Shown here piece after piece: positions 15,627 through 22,332 of a stretch of DNA of 22,332 nt (position 1 is the first letter of the stretch; each line of letters opens with the position of its first letter). This DNA is from Actinomycetes bacterium (GTDB lineage Bacteria > Actinomycetota > Acidimicrobiia > Acidimicrobiales > RAAP-2), in assembly GCA_021850345.1 (NCBI GenBank), contig JAJZMN010000218.1, forward strand, positions 1 to 22,332, read 5' to 3'. The translations under genes were made by a program, and so were the position numbers. The notes below the pieces were generated by a model that was given only the letters and a program-made list of their open reading frames with translations, searched no databases and was not told the DNA's origin.

Positions 15627-16520
15627 ATGAGGATCGGGGCGAAGGTGCCGAACAGCGGCTTGCTGCCCGCCGAGCGCGGCATTGCGGCGATGGCCGCGGA
15701 GCTCGAGCGTGCAGGCTTCGAGTCGTTGTGGGTGAGCGACCACGTGGTCATGACCGAGCGGGTCGACTCCCGGTACCCCTTTGCCGCCGACGGCAAGGTG
15801 ACGTGGCCCCCGGACACCCCGTATTTCGACGCCATGATCGCCCTTGCCTCCATTGCGACGGCCACCGAGCGAGCCGTCATCGGCACGGCAGTGCTCGTCC
15901 TCCCCCAGCGCCACCCCGTCGTGCTCGCCAAGCAGGCGGCTTCCGTCGACGTCATGAGCGGCGGCCGGCTCGCGCTCGGCCTGGGAGCGGGATGGCTCGC
16001 CGAGGAGTTCGAGGCCTTGAACGTGCCCTTCGCCTCGCGCGGGGGTCGCTTCGTGGAGTGGGTGGAGCTCTTGCGAGCCTGCTGGACCGGCGCGCCCGAC
16101 GCTTACGAGGGTGCGCACTACAGCCTGCCTGCCGGCGTGCTCAGCGTCCCCACCCCTGCGCACCCCGTCCAGCTCCTGGTGGGCGGTCACTCCAAGGCGG
16201 CTCGCCGGCGTGCCGGGGCGATCGGCGACGGCTGGCTGGCGCACCAGTCTGCGACCGCGCTCGACGTCGACGAGCTGCGCACGGGGATCGCCGTGAGCCG
16301 CGAGGCAGCGCTGGAGGCGGGCCGGGACCCCGACGCGCTGTGGACCACGCTGCGCATCATCGACTCGGCAACTCGCGCCGAGGTCGTCGTGGATGCCCTG
16401 CCCCCCCTCGCAGAGGCCGGTGTCGACGAGGTGGTGGTGGACATCGACTGGGCGACCAGCGGCAACGCGGTCGCTACGTTCGGCGCTCTCTCCGCGGCCC
16501 GGGCGAGCCTGGGGAGATGA
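15627..16520 (+). CDS. LLM-class flavin-dependent oxidoreductase (F420- or FMN-dependent)
   Basis: The 297-residue TIM-barrel protein starts at ATG 15627 behind GAGGAGGAGAG. Luciferase-like signatures are present: FESLWVSDHVVM near residue 35, TERAVIGTAVLVLPQRHPVVLAKQ split over residues ~80-105, SGGRLALGLGAGWLAEEFEA, and VQLLVGGHSKAARRRAG. These resemble the F420-dependent actinobacterial group, which reduces or oxidises varied substrates; FMN use cannot be excluded. Its stop overlaps the cupin start (ATGA), so the two are made together. A catabolic oxidation step fits the neighbourhood, but the substrate is not evident. Confidence 0.88.
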   Translation: MRIGAKVPNSGLLPAERGIAAMAAELERAGFESLWVSDHVVMTERVDSRYPFAADGKVTWPPDTPYFDAMIALASIATATERAVIGTAVLVLPQRHPVVLAKQAASVDVMSGGRLALGLGAGWLAEEFEALNVPFASRGGRFVEWVELLRACWTGAPDAYEGAHYSLPAGVLSVPTPAHPVQLLVGGHSKAARRRAGAIGDGWLAHQSATALDVDELRTGIAVSREAALEAGRDPDALWTTLRIIDSATRAEVVVDALPPLAEAGVDEVVVDIDWATSGNAVATFGALSAARASLGR

Positions 16521-16915
16521 GCTGGTCAGAGCAAGGTCCGCTGCCTCCCGGGGCGCAGCTCGCGCGCTTCTCTGTCGGCGAGCGGCTGGAGGAACTGGAG
16601 AACGCCGCCAGGGTGCAGCCGATCGTCCGGTTCTCCGAGGGGTGCTCATCGACGAGCGTCACCTGGGTGTCGATCGACGGGCGGCACCGTCGCCTCTCCT
16701 CGAGCCGCTCTGCGCGGTGCTACTACGTGCTGTCGGGCGAGCTCGCCTTCGTGCTCGGTTCCAGTCCGCCCGTCCATGTGCAGGCGGGAGATGCGCTCGT
16801 CGTGCCTCGAGGGTGTGCGTATGGCTTCGAGGGAAGCGCGACGTACCTCGTGATGAACACGCCGGCGTTCGAGCCCGGCGACGACGACTACGCGGAGGCG
16901 CCTGCGCGCCGGTGA
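16517..16915 (+). CDS. Small cupin-domain protein lacking the usual metal ligands
   Basis: The 132-residue product has the cupin core: ARCYYVLSGELAFVL (residues 67-80) and QAGDALVVPRGCAYGFEG (89-106). The usual metal-binding His-x-His before the YYVLSGE strand and the His after VPRG are absent: the positions read SARCYY and GCAYGF. It may therefore be a ligand-binding or structural cupin rather than a metal-dependent dioxygenase or isomerase. Its ATG overlaps the LLM-oxidoreductase stop by four bases, so the two probably act in the same step. A DDD-rich C-terminus closes the chain. After it begins a ~1 kb stretch with no intact gene. Confidence 0.8.
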   Translation: MSWSEQGPLPPGAQLARFSVGERLEELENAARVQPIVRFSEGCSSTSVTWVSIDGRHRRLSSSRSARCYYVLSGELAFVLGSSPPVHVQAGDALVVPRGCAYGFEGSATYLVMNTPAFEPGDDDYAEAPARR

Positions 16916-17138
16916 GCGAGCTCGGGACCGGCGGTATGCACCCGGCCGAGCGTGAGCCGGAGCCACTGCGTCGCCGTTCACCTGCACCTCGGAGCTGCAG
17001 CCGTGACGGGCTCGTCGCGACGCGGGCGCTACATTTGCTCTGTGCGAACGGGTGGTCGCTCTGCGAATGTCCACCGCGGCGGGGGGCCTGCACCGAGCCA
17101 AGGCCGCTGCGGCCGAGCTCGTTCGGCGAGCTGACGCA

Positions 17139-17382
17139 GTGCCGCTGCTGGAGATCGCGGATCTCCGGGTCCGCTTCGACACCGCGGACGGTTCGGTCCA
17201 AGCAGTGCGGGGCGTGTCCTTCGCCGTGTCAGCGGACGAGCCTTGTTCGAGGGCCGGGCCTACTCATGATGAGCGAAAAGGAGCTTCGGTCCGTGCGCGG
17301 CGCGCGCGTCGGCATGATCTTTCAGGACCCACTCACGAGCCTCCATCCGATGTACCGGGTCGGATGGCAGATCGGGGAAGGG
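17139..17382 (+). pseudogene. OppD/DppD-like ATPase, N-terminal remnant (first half of a broken gene)
   Basis: From GTG 17139 the frame reads PLLEIADLRVRFDTADG and VQAVRGVSF, the start of a peptide-transporter ATPase. It then loses the whole Walker A region: after SADE comes LFEGR in another frame, then LLMMSEKELRSVRGARVG and MIFQDPLTSLHPMYRVG in a third. The Q-loop is therefore kept while the P-loop is deleted, and at least two frame changes are needed. Homology stops at QIGE around 17379, where opposite-strand sequence starts. It cannot make a working ATPase. The 223 bases before it, after the cupin gene, show nothing recognisable. Confidence 0.75.
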
Positions 17383-17385
17383 AAT

Positions 17386-17676
17386 GTACCGGCTCATGGC
17401 AGACACGGTCGGGGCCACCTTGGCGAACCCCTTGCAGAACGTCGCGAGGCCCACGACGAGTGTCTCGTACTCCGACAACGCCGCAGACGGCTTGTACGGA
17501 TCGCAGGAGCGCTCGACGCCCCGGAGGATGTCCGCCGCGGTCACCTGGCAAGGGGGCTTCGTGTCCCACATGACCCCCTTGCGGATTGTGAACGTGTAGT
17601 CCAATGCTGTGGTGCTCACCGTGGGGGCTGCCTTGGCGAGGTCCGGGACGAGTGTGGTCGTCTTCCCCGCCACCGC
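17386..17676 (-). pseudogene. Family 5 peptide-ABC solute-binding protein, internal fragment
   Basis: On the minus strand the sequence reads [46 protein letters not shown] and FCKGFAKVAPTVSAM. This is the N-terminal third of a DppA/OppA-type periplasmic or lipoprotein binding protein, which captures oligopeptides outside the membrane. There is no signal peptide, lipobox Cys or C-terminal part. It is joined in its upstream direction directly to an ATPase Walker B fragment (17679-17879) and in its downstream direction to the opposite-strand ATPase remnant. Confidence 0.7.
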
Positions 17677-17678
17677 CG

Positions 17679-17879
17679 GGGCTCGTCCGCGATGAGGAGG
17701 GACGGCCTGAGCGCCAGCGCCATCGCGATCATCACGCGCTGCCGCATACCACCCGAGAACTGGTGAGGGTAATCGTCGAGGCGCTCGTGGGGATGCGGTA
17801 TCCCCACGCGGGCCATGAGCTCGGCTGCCCGCGATCGCGTCTCGCGCCTGGTGGCGGAGCGGTCGCCGGGCGCGGCCAC
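17679..17879 (-). pseudogene. OppD/DppD-like ATPase, middle fragment (second half of a broken gene)
   Basis: The minus strand encodes [19 protein letters not shown], the ABC signature [18 protein letters not shown] and Walker B LLIADEP, then breaks off at 17679. In intact OppD this segment comes directly after the QIGE stretch that ends the plus-strand remnant at ~17379. The two pieces do not overlap in the protein, so they look like halves of one gene separated by inversion. Confidence 0.75.
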
Positions 17880-17945
17880 CGACGCTACTCGGAGCTCCCG
17901 GGATGAGGGCTGGGGGCGATAGAGGACGCCACGTGCCCGGCCCGG

Positions 17946-18710
17946 TCAGCGCACGTATGCCGCCCCGTTGACGTCGAGGGTCGCGCCCGAGAGATGGCGA
18001 CAAAGCCCGCTCGCGGCGAAAGCCACCAGGTTGGCGACCTCCGTGGGCGGCACCATGTCGCCGAGCGGGAGGATCGCCTTGACCGCGTCCTCACCGCCGC
18101 GCGACGCGAAGGAGATCTCCGACATGCGGGTCCGGACGATCCCGGGCGCGATGACGTAGGCGAGCACGCCGTCCTTGGCATGGACCCTTGCGACCGTCTG
18201 GGTTATCGCCCGGACTGCCGCCTTGCTCGCCGCGTAGGCGGTGAGCTGGGGAATGGCGGAGCCCTGCTCAGCCACCCAGCTCGACATGGTTACGATGGTC
18301 CCTCCGCCGCTCTCGCGGAAGTGCCGAATGGCCTCGCGCATCAGATTCGCAGGCTCTTGAACGTTCACCTGGAGCACCTGCGCCCAGGTGGCGTCCCAGT
18401 CAGCGTCGTCCGCGTCGATCGGGGTCTCCGGCATCACCGCCGCGTTCAAGACGAGCACGTCCACGCGGCCGCGCCACGACACGGCCTCCGCCCACAGCTC
18501 CCTGCCCGAGCCGGGCTGGGAGAAGTCGGACTCGACGAGGAGCTTGCGTTCGGGCGGAACGTCGCGGGTCGCCTCCTCGGCGCCAGCTCCGTGCTCGCCG
18601 TAGTGGGCCACGAGCGAGGCTCCGGCCGCTCCGAGGACCGCTGCAGTCGCTGCCCCGATGCCCCGCGAGGCGCCGGTGAGAAGGACGGTCTTGCCGCTGA
18701 GGTCGATCAT
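17946..18710 (-). CDS. Short-chain dehydrogenase/reductase (classical SDR)
   Basis: The 254-residue product has the classical SDR layout: TGASRGIG (12-19) for NAD(P) binding, the NAA motif in LVLNAAVM, catalytic Ser in TMSSWVAEQG, YAASK (Tyr and Lys) and the PGIVRT region. ATG 18710 follows AAAGGGG at a six-base gap. The N-terminal strand is followed by HYG rather than an acidic residue, which slightly favours NADP. It lies 70 bases downstream of a second SDR on the same strand, so the two probably form one transcript. Such enzymes interconvert alcohols and ketones; the substrate is unknown. Confidence 0.92.
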   Translation of the reverse strand: MIDLSGKTVLLTGASRGIGAATAAVLGAAGASLVAHYGEHGAGAEEATRDVPPERKLLVESDFSQPGSGRELWAEAVSWRGRVDVLVLNAAVMPETPIDADDADWDATWAQVLQVNVQEPANLMREAIRHFRESGGGTIVTMSSWVAEQGSAIPQLTAYAASKAAVRAITQTVARVHAKDGVLAYVIAPGIVRTRMSEISFASRGGEDAVKAILPLGDMVPPTEVANLVAFAASGLCRHLSGATLDVNGAAYVR

Positions 18711-18780
18711 CGCTGGCCCCTTTCTCGACGTGTGCGTGCGAGGTGCTCGCTTCTGTGGGCTCGGGTGCTCAGCCGCACGC

Positions 18781-19563
18781 TCAGAGGATCCCTGCGTCTA
18801 CTGCGATCAGCTGCCCGGTCACCCCAGACGCGAGGTCGCTCGCCAAGAAGAGCGCTGCGCTCGCCACCTCCTCGGGCGTTACCACCCTCCCGAGCGCGGT
18901 CGCAGCGCCTGCGAGACGCAACGCCTCTTCGACCGGAGGTTGTCCGCGCGACGCCCGTGAGGTCATCCGGGCGCGGAGCGCGTCGGTCGGCACCGGGCCC
19001 GGGCCGATGGCGTTTACGCGGATGTTGTCGCGCCCAACGTCGAGTGCCACCGAGCGGACGAGCCCCACGACGGCATGCTTACTCGCCACGTACGAGGCGA
19101 TGTGCGGATCGCCCTTCCAGCCGTTGAGCGACGACGTCACCACGATTGACCCGCCGCGCCGTCCCCGCATGACCCGTACGGCCTCGCGCACCGTGAGCAT
19201 TACGCCGCGGGTGTTCACCGCGAACACGGCGTCCCAGTCCGCGGGGTCGATCTCTTCGGTGGCGGTCCAGCGGGGTACGACGCCCGCGTTCGCCACCACG
19301 ACGTCGGGGATGCCGGCGATCGCGCCGACCTGCGCGAACGCTCGCGAGATCGAGGCCTCGTCACGTACGTCGGCCGTGATGGCCGCCCATCCCTCGGGGA
19401 CCGTCTTGGCGGGCGGTTCCACGAGATCGACGCTCACGCCGCGAGCGCCAGCGCCGGCGAAGGTCCTGGCGATCGCCGCCCCGAGCCCAGCTGCGCCGCC
19501 GGTGACGAGTGCCACCTTGCCCTCGAGGAGGGACGGCGTCGGGCTCACCCGGTTGCCGCCCAC
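18781..19563 (-). CDS. Short-chain dehydrogenase/reductase (classical SDR)
   Basis: The 260-residue product has TGGAAGLG (21-28), an Asp at the end of the second strand (SVDLVEP), which favours NAD, then NAGVVPR, catalytic Ser in VTSSLNGWKG, YVASK and a typical NAIGPGPV loop. GTG 19563 is used; GTG 19548 (start VSPTPSL) is equally possible, since neither has a strong ribosome site. It is divergent from the lone 2Fe-2S gene across 62 bases and precedes another SDR. The two SDRs are clearly different in sequence, so they are not a recent duplication. The likely role is oxidation of a hydroxyl group in the same catabolic programme. Confidence 0.9.
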   Translation of the reverse strand: MGGNRVSPTPSLLEGKVALVTGGAAGLGAAIARTFAGAGARGVSVDLVEPPAKTVPEGWAAITADVRDEASISRAFAQVGAIAGIPDVVVANAGVVPRWTATEEIDPADWDAVFAVNTRGVMLTVREAVRVMRGRRGGSIVVTSSLNGWKGDPHIASYVASKHAVVGLVRSVALDVGRDNIRVNAIGPGPVPTDALRARMTSRASRGQPPVEEALRLAGAATALGRVVTPEEVASAALFLASDLASGVTGQLIAVDAGIL

Positions 19564-19625
19564 GAGCCGGCGGATGCGCGGCGCGCGGCCTCGGCAGCTC
19601 GCCGACGGGTCGGTACCATGACGCC

Positions 19626-19946
19626 GTGCCTCTCTTCTCGCGTGGTCGGTTCCCGCTCACTCCGGACTCCGCGGTCGCCCGCGGTCGCGAGGTCGGCCTT
19701 GTAGTCGACGGCCGACCGACGGTGGCCTACGAGGGGGAGACCGTGGCGGCGGTGCTCGTCGCCGAAGAGGGGCTGAGGACCCGTCGGACTGCGAGCGGCG
19801 CGAGCCGCGGGATCTTCTGCGGGATCGGGGTGTGCTTCGAATGTCTTGTCGTCGTGGACGACGTGCCCAACACGCGGGCGTGCATGACGCTTGTGGCCGA
19901 CGGCATGCGGGTGGAGCGCCAGGTCGGCGCGGGCCCGGGCTGCTGA
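19626..19946 (+). CDS. Lone 2Fe-2S subunit, HcnA / opine-oxidase gamma type
   Basis: The 106-residue ferredoxin-like protein has a YEGETVAAVLVAE stretch and four cluster cysteines at 65, 70, 73 and 86 (GIFCGIGVCFEC, then RACMTL). This is the pattern of HcnA and of the gamma subunit of D-hydroxyproline dehydrogenase or opine oxidases. The GTG start at 19626 gives the usual length. Normally it is followed by its FAD subunits, but here neither neighbour is one. The fused oxidoreductase at 3274-5139 already contains such a domain, so this copy may serve the DAO-type protein at 14255-15529 or be the survivor of a second complex. About 245 bases without a gene follow, holding only the operator-like site at 20152. 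Confidence 0.85.
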   Translation: MPLFSRGRFPLTPDSAVARGREVGLVVDGRPTVAYEGETVAAVLVAEEGLRTRRTASGASRGIFCGIGVCFECLVVVDDVPNTRACMTLVADGMRVERQVGAGPGC

Positions 19947-20151
19947 GCCGCATCGCGCGCCCCTCACCCGCGCAGCTCCTCGGCTCGACCCTGTCCGCAC
20001 GGCGCGCATGCCTCCAGCTCCGCGGACCGCGGGAGCGCTCGCAGGGCGTCCACGGGCGGCAAGCGGCAAGGGCGCACCAGGCGGTTGCCCGGTCGACCGG
20101 GTCCGGCAGTCGGGCGTGGGCACGGATAGGGAGTTCGGCATGCGATCATGA

Positions 20152-20166
20152 GTACGATAATCGAAC
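20152..20166. promoter_or_regulatory. Candidate PcaR/IclR-type operator overlapping a promoter
   Basis: GTACGATAATCGAAC is a near-perfect palindrome and matches the PcaR/PobR operator GTTCGATAATCGCAC (from memory) at 13 of 15 positions. It contains a GATAAT -10-like hexamer, with a weak TTCGGC 16 bases upstream. It lies 24 bases before the hydroxyacyl dehydrogenase start, a position suited to control by the local IclR protein. Confidence 0.55.
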
Positions 20167-20190
20167 CGTGCGAGTAGCTAAGGAAGACAC

Positions 20191-21246
20191 GTGACGGGGT
20201 CGGTCGCCGTGGTCGGCGGAGGGACCATCGGCGTGGCGTGGTCGATCGTGTTCGCCCGGGCGGGGCGCGTCGTCACGCTCTACGAGCCCGACGACGCCCG
20301 CCGAGCGCTGGCGCGCGACGACGTCATCCGGCGGTTGCGCGCCCTCGCCGTGTGCGGGCTGCTCGACGAGGACCCCGGCGACATTGCCGGGCGGGTCAGG
20401 CCGGGGGGCGACCTGCCCTCCGCCGTGCGTGGCGCGACGTACGTCCAGGAGTGCGCCCCGGAGAACGCCGACCTGAAGCGCGCGCTGTTCGAAGAGCTCG
20501 AGGGTCTCGCCGCGCCGGACGCGGTGCTCGCCTCCTCCTCGTCGGCCATCCCGCCCTCCTCGCTGGCCCCGGCAGTGCGCGATCCGAGCCGCGTGCTCGT
20601 AGCACATCCGGGCAACCCTCCCTACCTGCTGCCCGTCGTCGAGCTGGTTCCCTCTCCGTCCACCTCGGCCGCGACCGTCGAGCAGGCCCGCGAGCTGCTC
20701 TCCTCGGTCGGCATGTCCCCAATCGTGCTCCGTCGGGAGGTCGAAGGGTTCGTGTTTAACCGGCTCCAGGGCGCGGTCCTGCGCGAGGCGTATTGCCTCG
20801 TCCGAGACGGGGTCGTCGAGCCCCAAGACGTCGACACGGTGATGCGAGAGGGTCTGGGCCGGAGGTGGGCGTTCCTCGGGCCCTTCGAGACGGTGGAGCT
20901 GAACACCGAGGGTGGCGTCGACGAGCACGCCGCGCGCATGGGCCCCGCATACGCGCGGATGGGCGCGGAGCGGGGCCAGCACGATCCGTGGACCGACGAG
21001 ATGGTGGCGCAGGTCTCAGCGGCGGTCCAGGCTCGCCTGCCCCGGGAGCACTGGCGTGACCACGTGCTCTGGCGCGACTCCGCCCTCATGGCGCTCGAGG
21101 CGTTCCGCCGGCAAACTCCGCTCCTCGCCGGACCGTCTCCGGCCGAGCCAGCCGGCGCAGGTGGGGCCGCGACGCCGGCCGCGGCGCACGCCGCCGGCGT
21201 CGAGCCGGCGAGGGCAGGGGATCCCGACGCGGGGGCCGCCCGATGA
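20191..21246 (+). CDS. 3-hydroxyacyl-CoA dehydrogenase family protein, lambda-crystallin / L-gulonate or carnitine dehydrogenase type
   Basis: The 351-residue product starts at GTG 20191 behind AAGGA. It has the NAD-binding GGGTIG (9-14), QECAPENADLKRALFEEL, SSSSAIPPS, the catalytic His in VAHPGNPPYLLPVVELVP and Asn in FVFNRLQGAVLREAYCLV. HPGNPPY is typical of the lambda-crystallin branch, which oxidises free hydroxy acids such as gulonate or carnitine rather than CoA esters. After residue ~310 an Ala/Pro/Gly-rich tail of about 35 residues departs from the family. The stop overlaps the ATG of the damaged DUF885 gene (ATGA). A PcaR-like operator lies just upstream. It probably acts on a beta-hydroxy acid; no substrate can be assigned. 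Confidence 0.9.
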   Translation: MTGSVAVVGGGTIGVAWSIVFARAGRVVTLYEPDDARRALARDDVIRRLRALAVCGLLDEDPGDIAGRVRPGGDLPSAVRGATYVQECAPENADLKRALFEELEGLAAPDAVLASSSSAIPPSSLAPAVRDPSRVLVAHPGNPPYLLPVVELVPSPSTSAATVEQARELLSSVGMSPIVLRREVEGFVFNRLQGAVLREAYCLVRDGVVEPQDVDTVMREGLGRRWAFLGPFETVELNTEGGVDEHAARMGPAYARMGAERGQHDPWTDEMVAQVSAAVQARLPREHWRDHVLWRDSALMALEAFRRQTPLLAGPSPAEPAGAGGAATPAAAHAAGVEPARAGDPDAGAAR

Positions 21247-22332
21247 GCGGCGCGCGCGATCAGCTCCACCGGCGCCTTCAACAACTCGGTCGTGACTTCT
21301 GGTCGTGGCGTGCCACCCAGCAGCCGCGCTCTCGAGACGACATCCCGCGCATCGAGCGGCCTGCGGGCTGGCTTCCCGACTGGCGCGCGGCCGCCGTGTC
21401 GGGCTAACGGGAGCGACTCGACGCCTTCGAGCTCGCGCATCGCGCGATCGAGGTGGCCGGGGCGCCGGCCACGCTCCAGGTCGATCATGCGCTCCTCGGG
21501 AGCGCGATCGCGCGGGTGCGCTTCGAGCTCGAGGTCCTTCAGGGCTGGCGCCGCCAGCCGCGCTTCTACGTGGACCAGACCCTCGGCGTGGTCTTCGACC
21601 TGCTCGTCGAGCACCGCCCGCTCAGCCGTTTGCCGCGGTGACTGTCGGCGAACTCGCCCATATCGAGCAGCAGGTCTTGGCGGTGGCCGACGCGCTCGCC
21701 CCGGCGTTCGCGCCGGGGACGCGCAAGGAGCTGACCCGCGTGTCGAGCGACGCCGACGGCGCGCTCGCCTCCTATCGGGACTGGCTGGCGGCAGGTGCCG
21801 ACGGCCTGCGCGAGTGGGAGCCCATCGGCGAGAGGGGTCTCGCCCGGTTCCTCCACGAGGTTGCCCTGGTGCCGCATGCTCCCTCGGAGCTGCTCGGGCT
21901 GGCGCGGCTCGAGCACGCCTGAGCGGTCGCGCTGTTCGCGGCAGAGGCGACGCGCCCGCAGCCCGCCGCGAGCACGCTCGGCGACCTCGAGCACCTCGTG
22001 GTGCGCGCTGCCGCAGAGGAGGTGCGCACCCGGGCCTTCTACGAAGAGCGCGGCATCCTTAGCCAGCCCGAGACGCTCGGGCACTACCTGATGGCCCCCA
22101 TGCCCGCCTACCTTGAGCCGATCGTCATCCGAACCATCTGCGCAGGCACTACTACGACTCGTGCGCAAACGAAGGTATCGCCTTCTACAACGAGGAGATG
22201 ATGCTGCAGGCGGGCTACTTCTCCGAGGCCTCCCCCACGCGCGAGACGATCTTTTCATTCATGCGCCTGCGCGCGCTGCGTGTCGAGGTGGACGTGCGGC
22301 TTGCCAGCGGGGACCTGACGCTTCCCGAGGCG
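21243..22332 (+). pseudogene. DUF885-family protein, multiply disrupted and cut by the window edge
   Basis: The gene begins at ATG 21243 (overlapping the previous stop) with RDFWSWRATQQPRSRDDI, a DUF885 start. The frame is broken by TAA at 21405-21407, where a Tyr is expected before RERLDAF. It continues to FYVDQTLGVVFDLL, then changes frame near 21626 with loss of intervening residues. It goes on in the new frame through GELAHIEQQV to LEHA, meets TGA at 21920-21922 (a Trp position by likely TGG-to-TGA), and shifts again near 22130 to HYYDSCANEGIAFYNEEMM and MRLRALRVEVDVRLASG. At least four lesions mean it is a true pseudogene. Intact relatives carry a zinc-peptidase-like fold and act on peptides or are uncharacterised. 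Confidence 0.8.

Noticed and set aside
13973..15955. 660-codon open frame on the minus strand across the DAO-type gene
   Set aside because: It spans the promoter gap and three unrelated plus-strand features, has no recognisable domain, and the plus-strand flavoenzyme is unmistakable.
16916..17138. Small open frames between the cupin and the ATPase remnant
   Set aside because: They are short and Arg/Pro/Ser-rich with no start context or domain; they look like chance frames in non-coding DNA.
1561..21922. Stop-codon reassignment, since TAG, TAA and TGA all interrupt conserved frames
   Set aside because: All three stops are involved, each at a different residue type, two together with frameshifts and a deletion, while intact genes end normally with TGA or TAG. 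Decay or error explains this better.

Overview
This is a very GC-rich window with high third-codon GC, frequent GTG/TTG starts and ATGA/GTGA gene junctions. That suggests an actinobacterium, perhaps an uncultured or environmental one; the sequence does not fix the genus. It holds no rRNA, tRNA, CRISPR array or recognisable insertion sequence.

Layout. (1) Positions 1-1045 look like the edge of a mobile or defence island: the catalytic end of a tyrosine integrase, then a remnant of a DUF499-type ATPase C-terminus. (2) An M24 creatinase/prolidase-family gene (1099-2232) is complete except for one in-frame amber codon, and an IclR/PcaR-type regulator follows. (3) A minus-strand operon runs from 10962 down to 3274: class III aminotransferase, AcoX-like NAD kinase homologue, then a tightly coupled trio of GcvPA-like protein, GcvPB-like protein and a fused 2Fe-2S/FAD/BFD oxidoreductase. 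(4) A divergent aldehyde dehydrogenase and a SnoaL-like protein face a DHDPS-family lyase. Divergent from the lyase is a DAO-type flavoenzyme, followed by an LLM-class flavin oxidoreductase and a cupin. (5) Positions 16916-17945 contain peptide-ABC-transporter debris, including an oppD-like gene apparently split by a local inversion. (6) Two short-chain dehydrogenases, a lone 2Fe-2S subunit and a lambda-crystallin-type 3-hydroxyacyl dehydrogenase follow. (7) The window ends in a heavily damaged DUF885 gene.

How the genes may work together. Most enzymes fit oxidation of an amino acid, imino acid or amine: flavoprotein dehydrogenase parts (HcnABC or D-hydroxyproline dehydrogenase type), a DHDPS-family lyase or deaminase, an omega-aminotransferase and a semialdehyde dehydrogenase. 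The substrate cannot be read from the sequence. The most unusual element is the GcvPA/GcvPB-like pair. Both keep the P-protein fold signature and GcvPB keeps the PLP lysine, but active-site loops differ from canonical glycine decarboxylase. No H- or T-protein gene lies nearby, and the pair is translationally coupled to an iron-sulfur flavoprotein. PcaR-like operator sequences lie in the aminotransferase/aldehyde dehydrogenase gap and before the hydroxyacyl dehydrogenase, which suggests one regulon under the local IclR protein. The peptide-related genes (M24, Opp/Dpp, DUF885) are all broken while the catabolic enzymes are intact.
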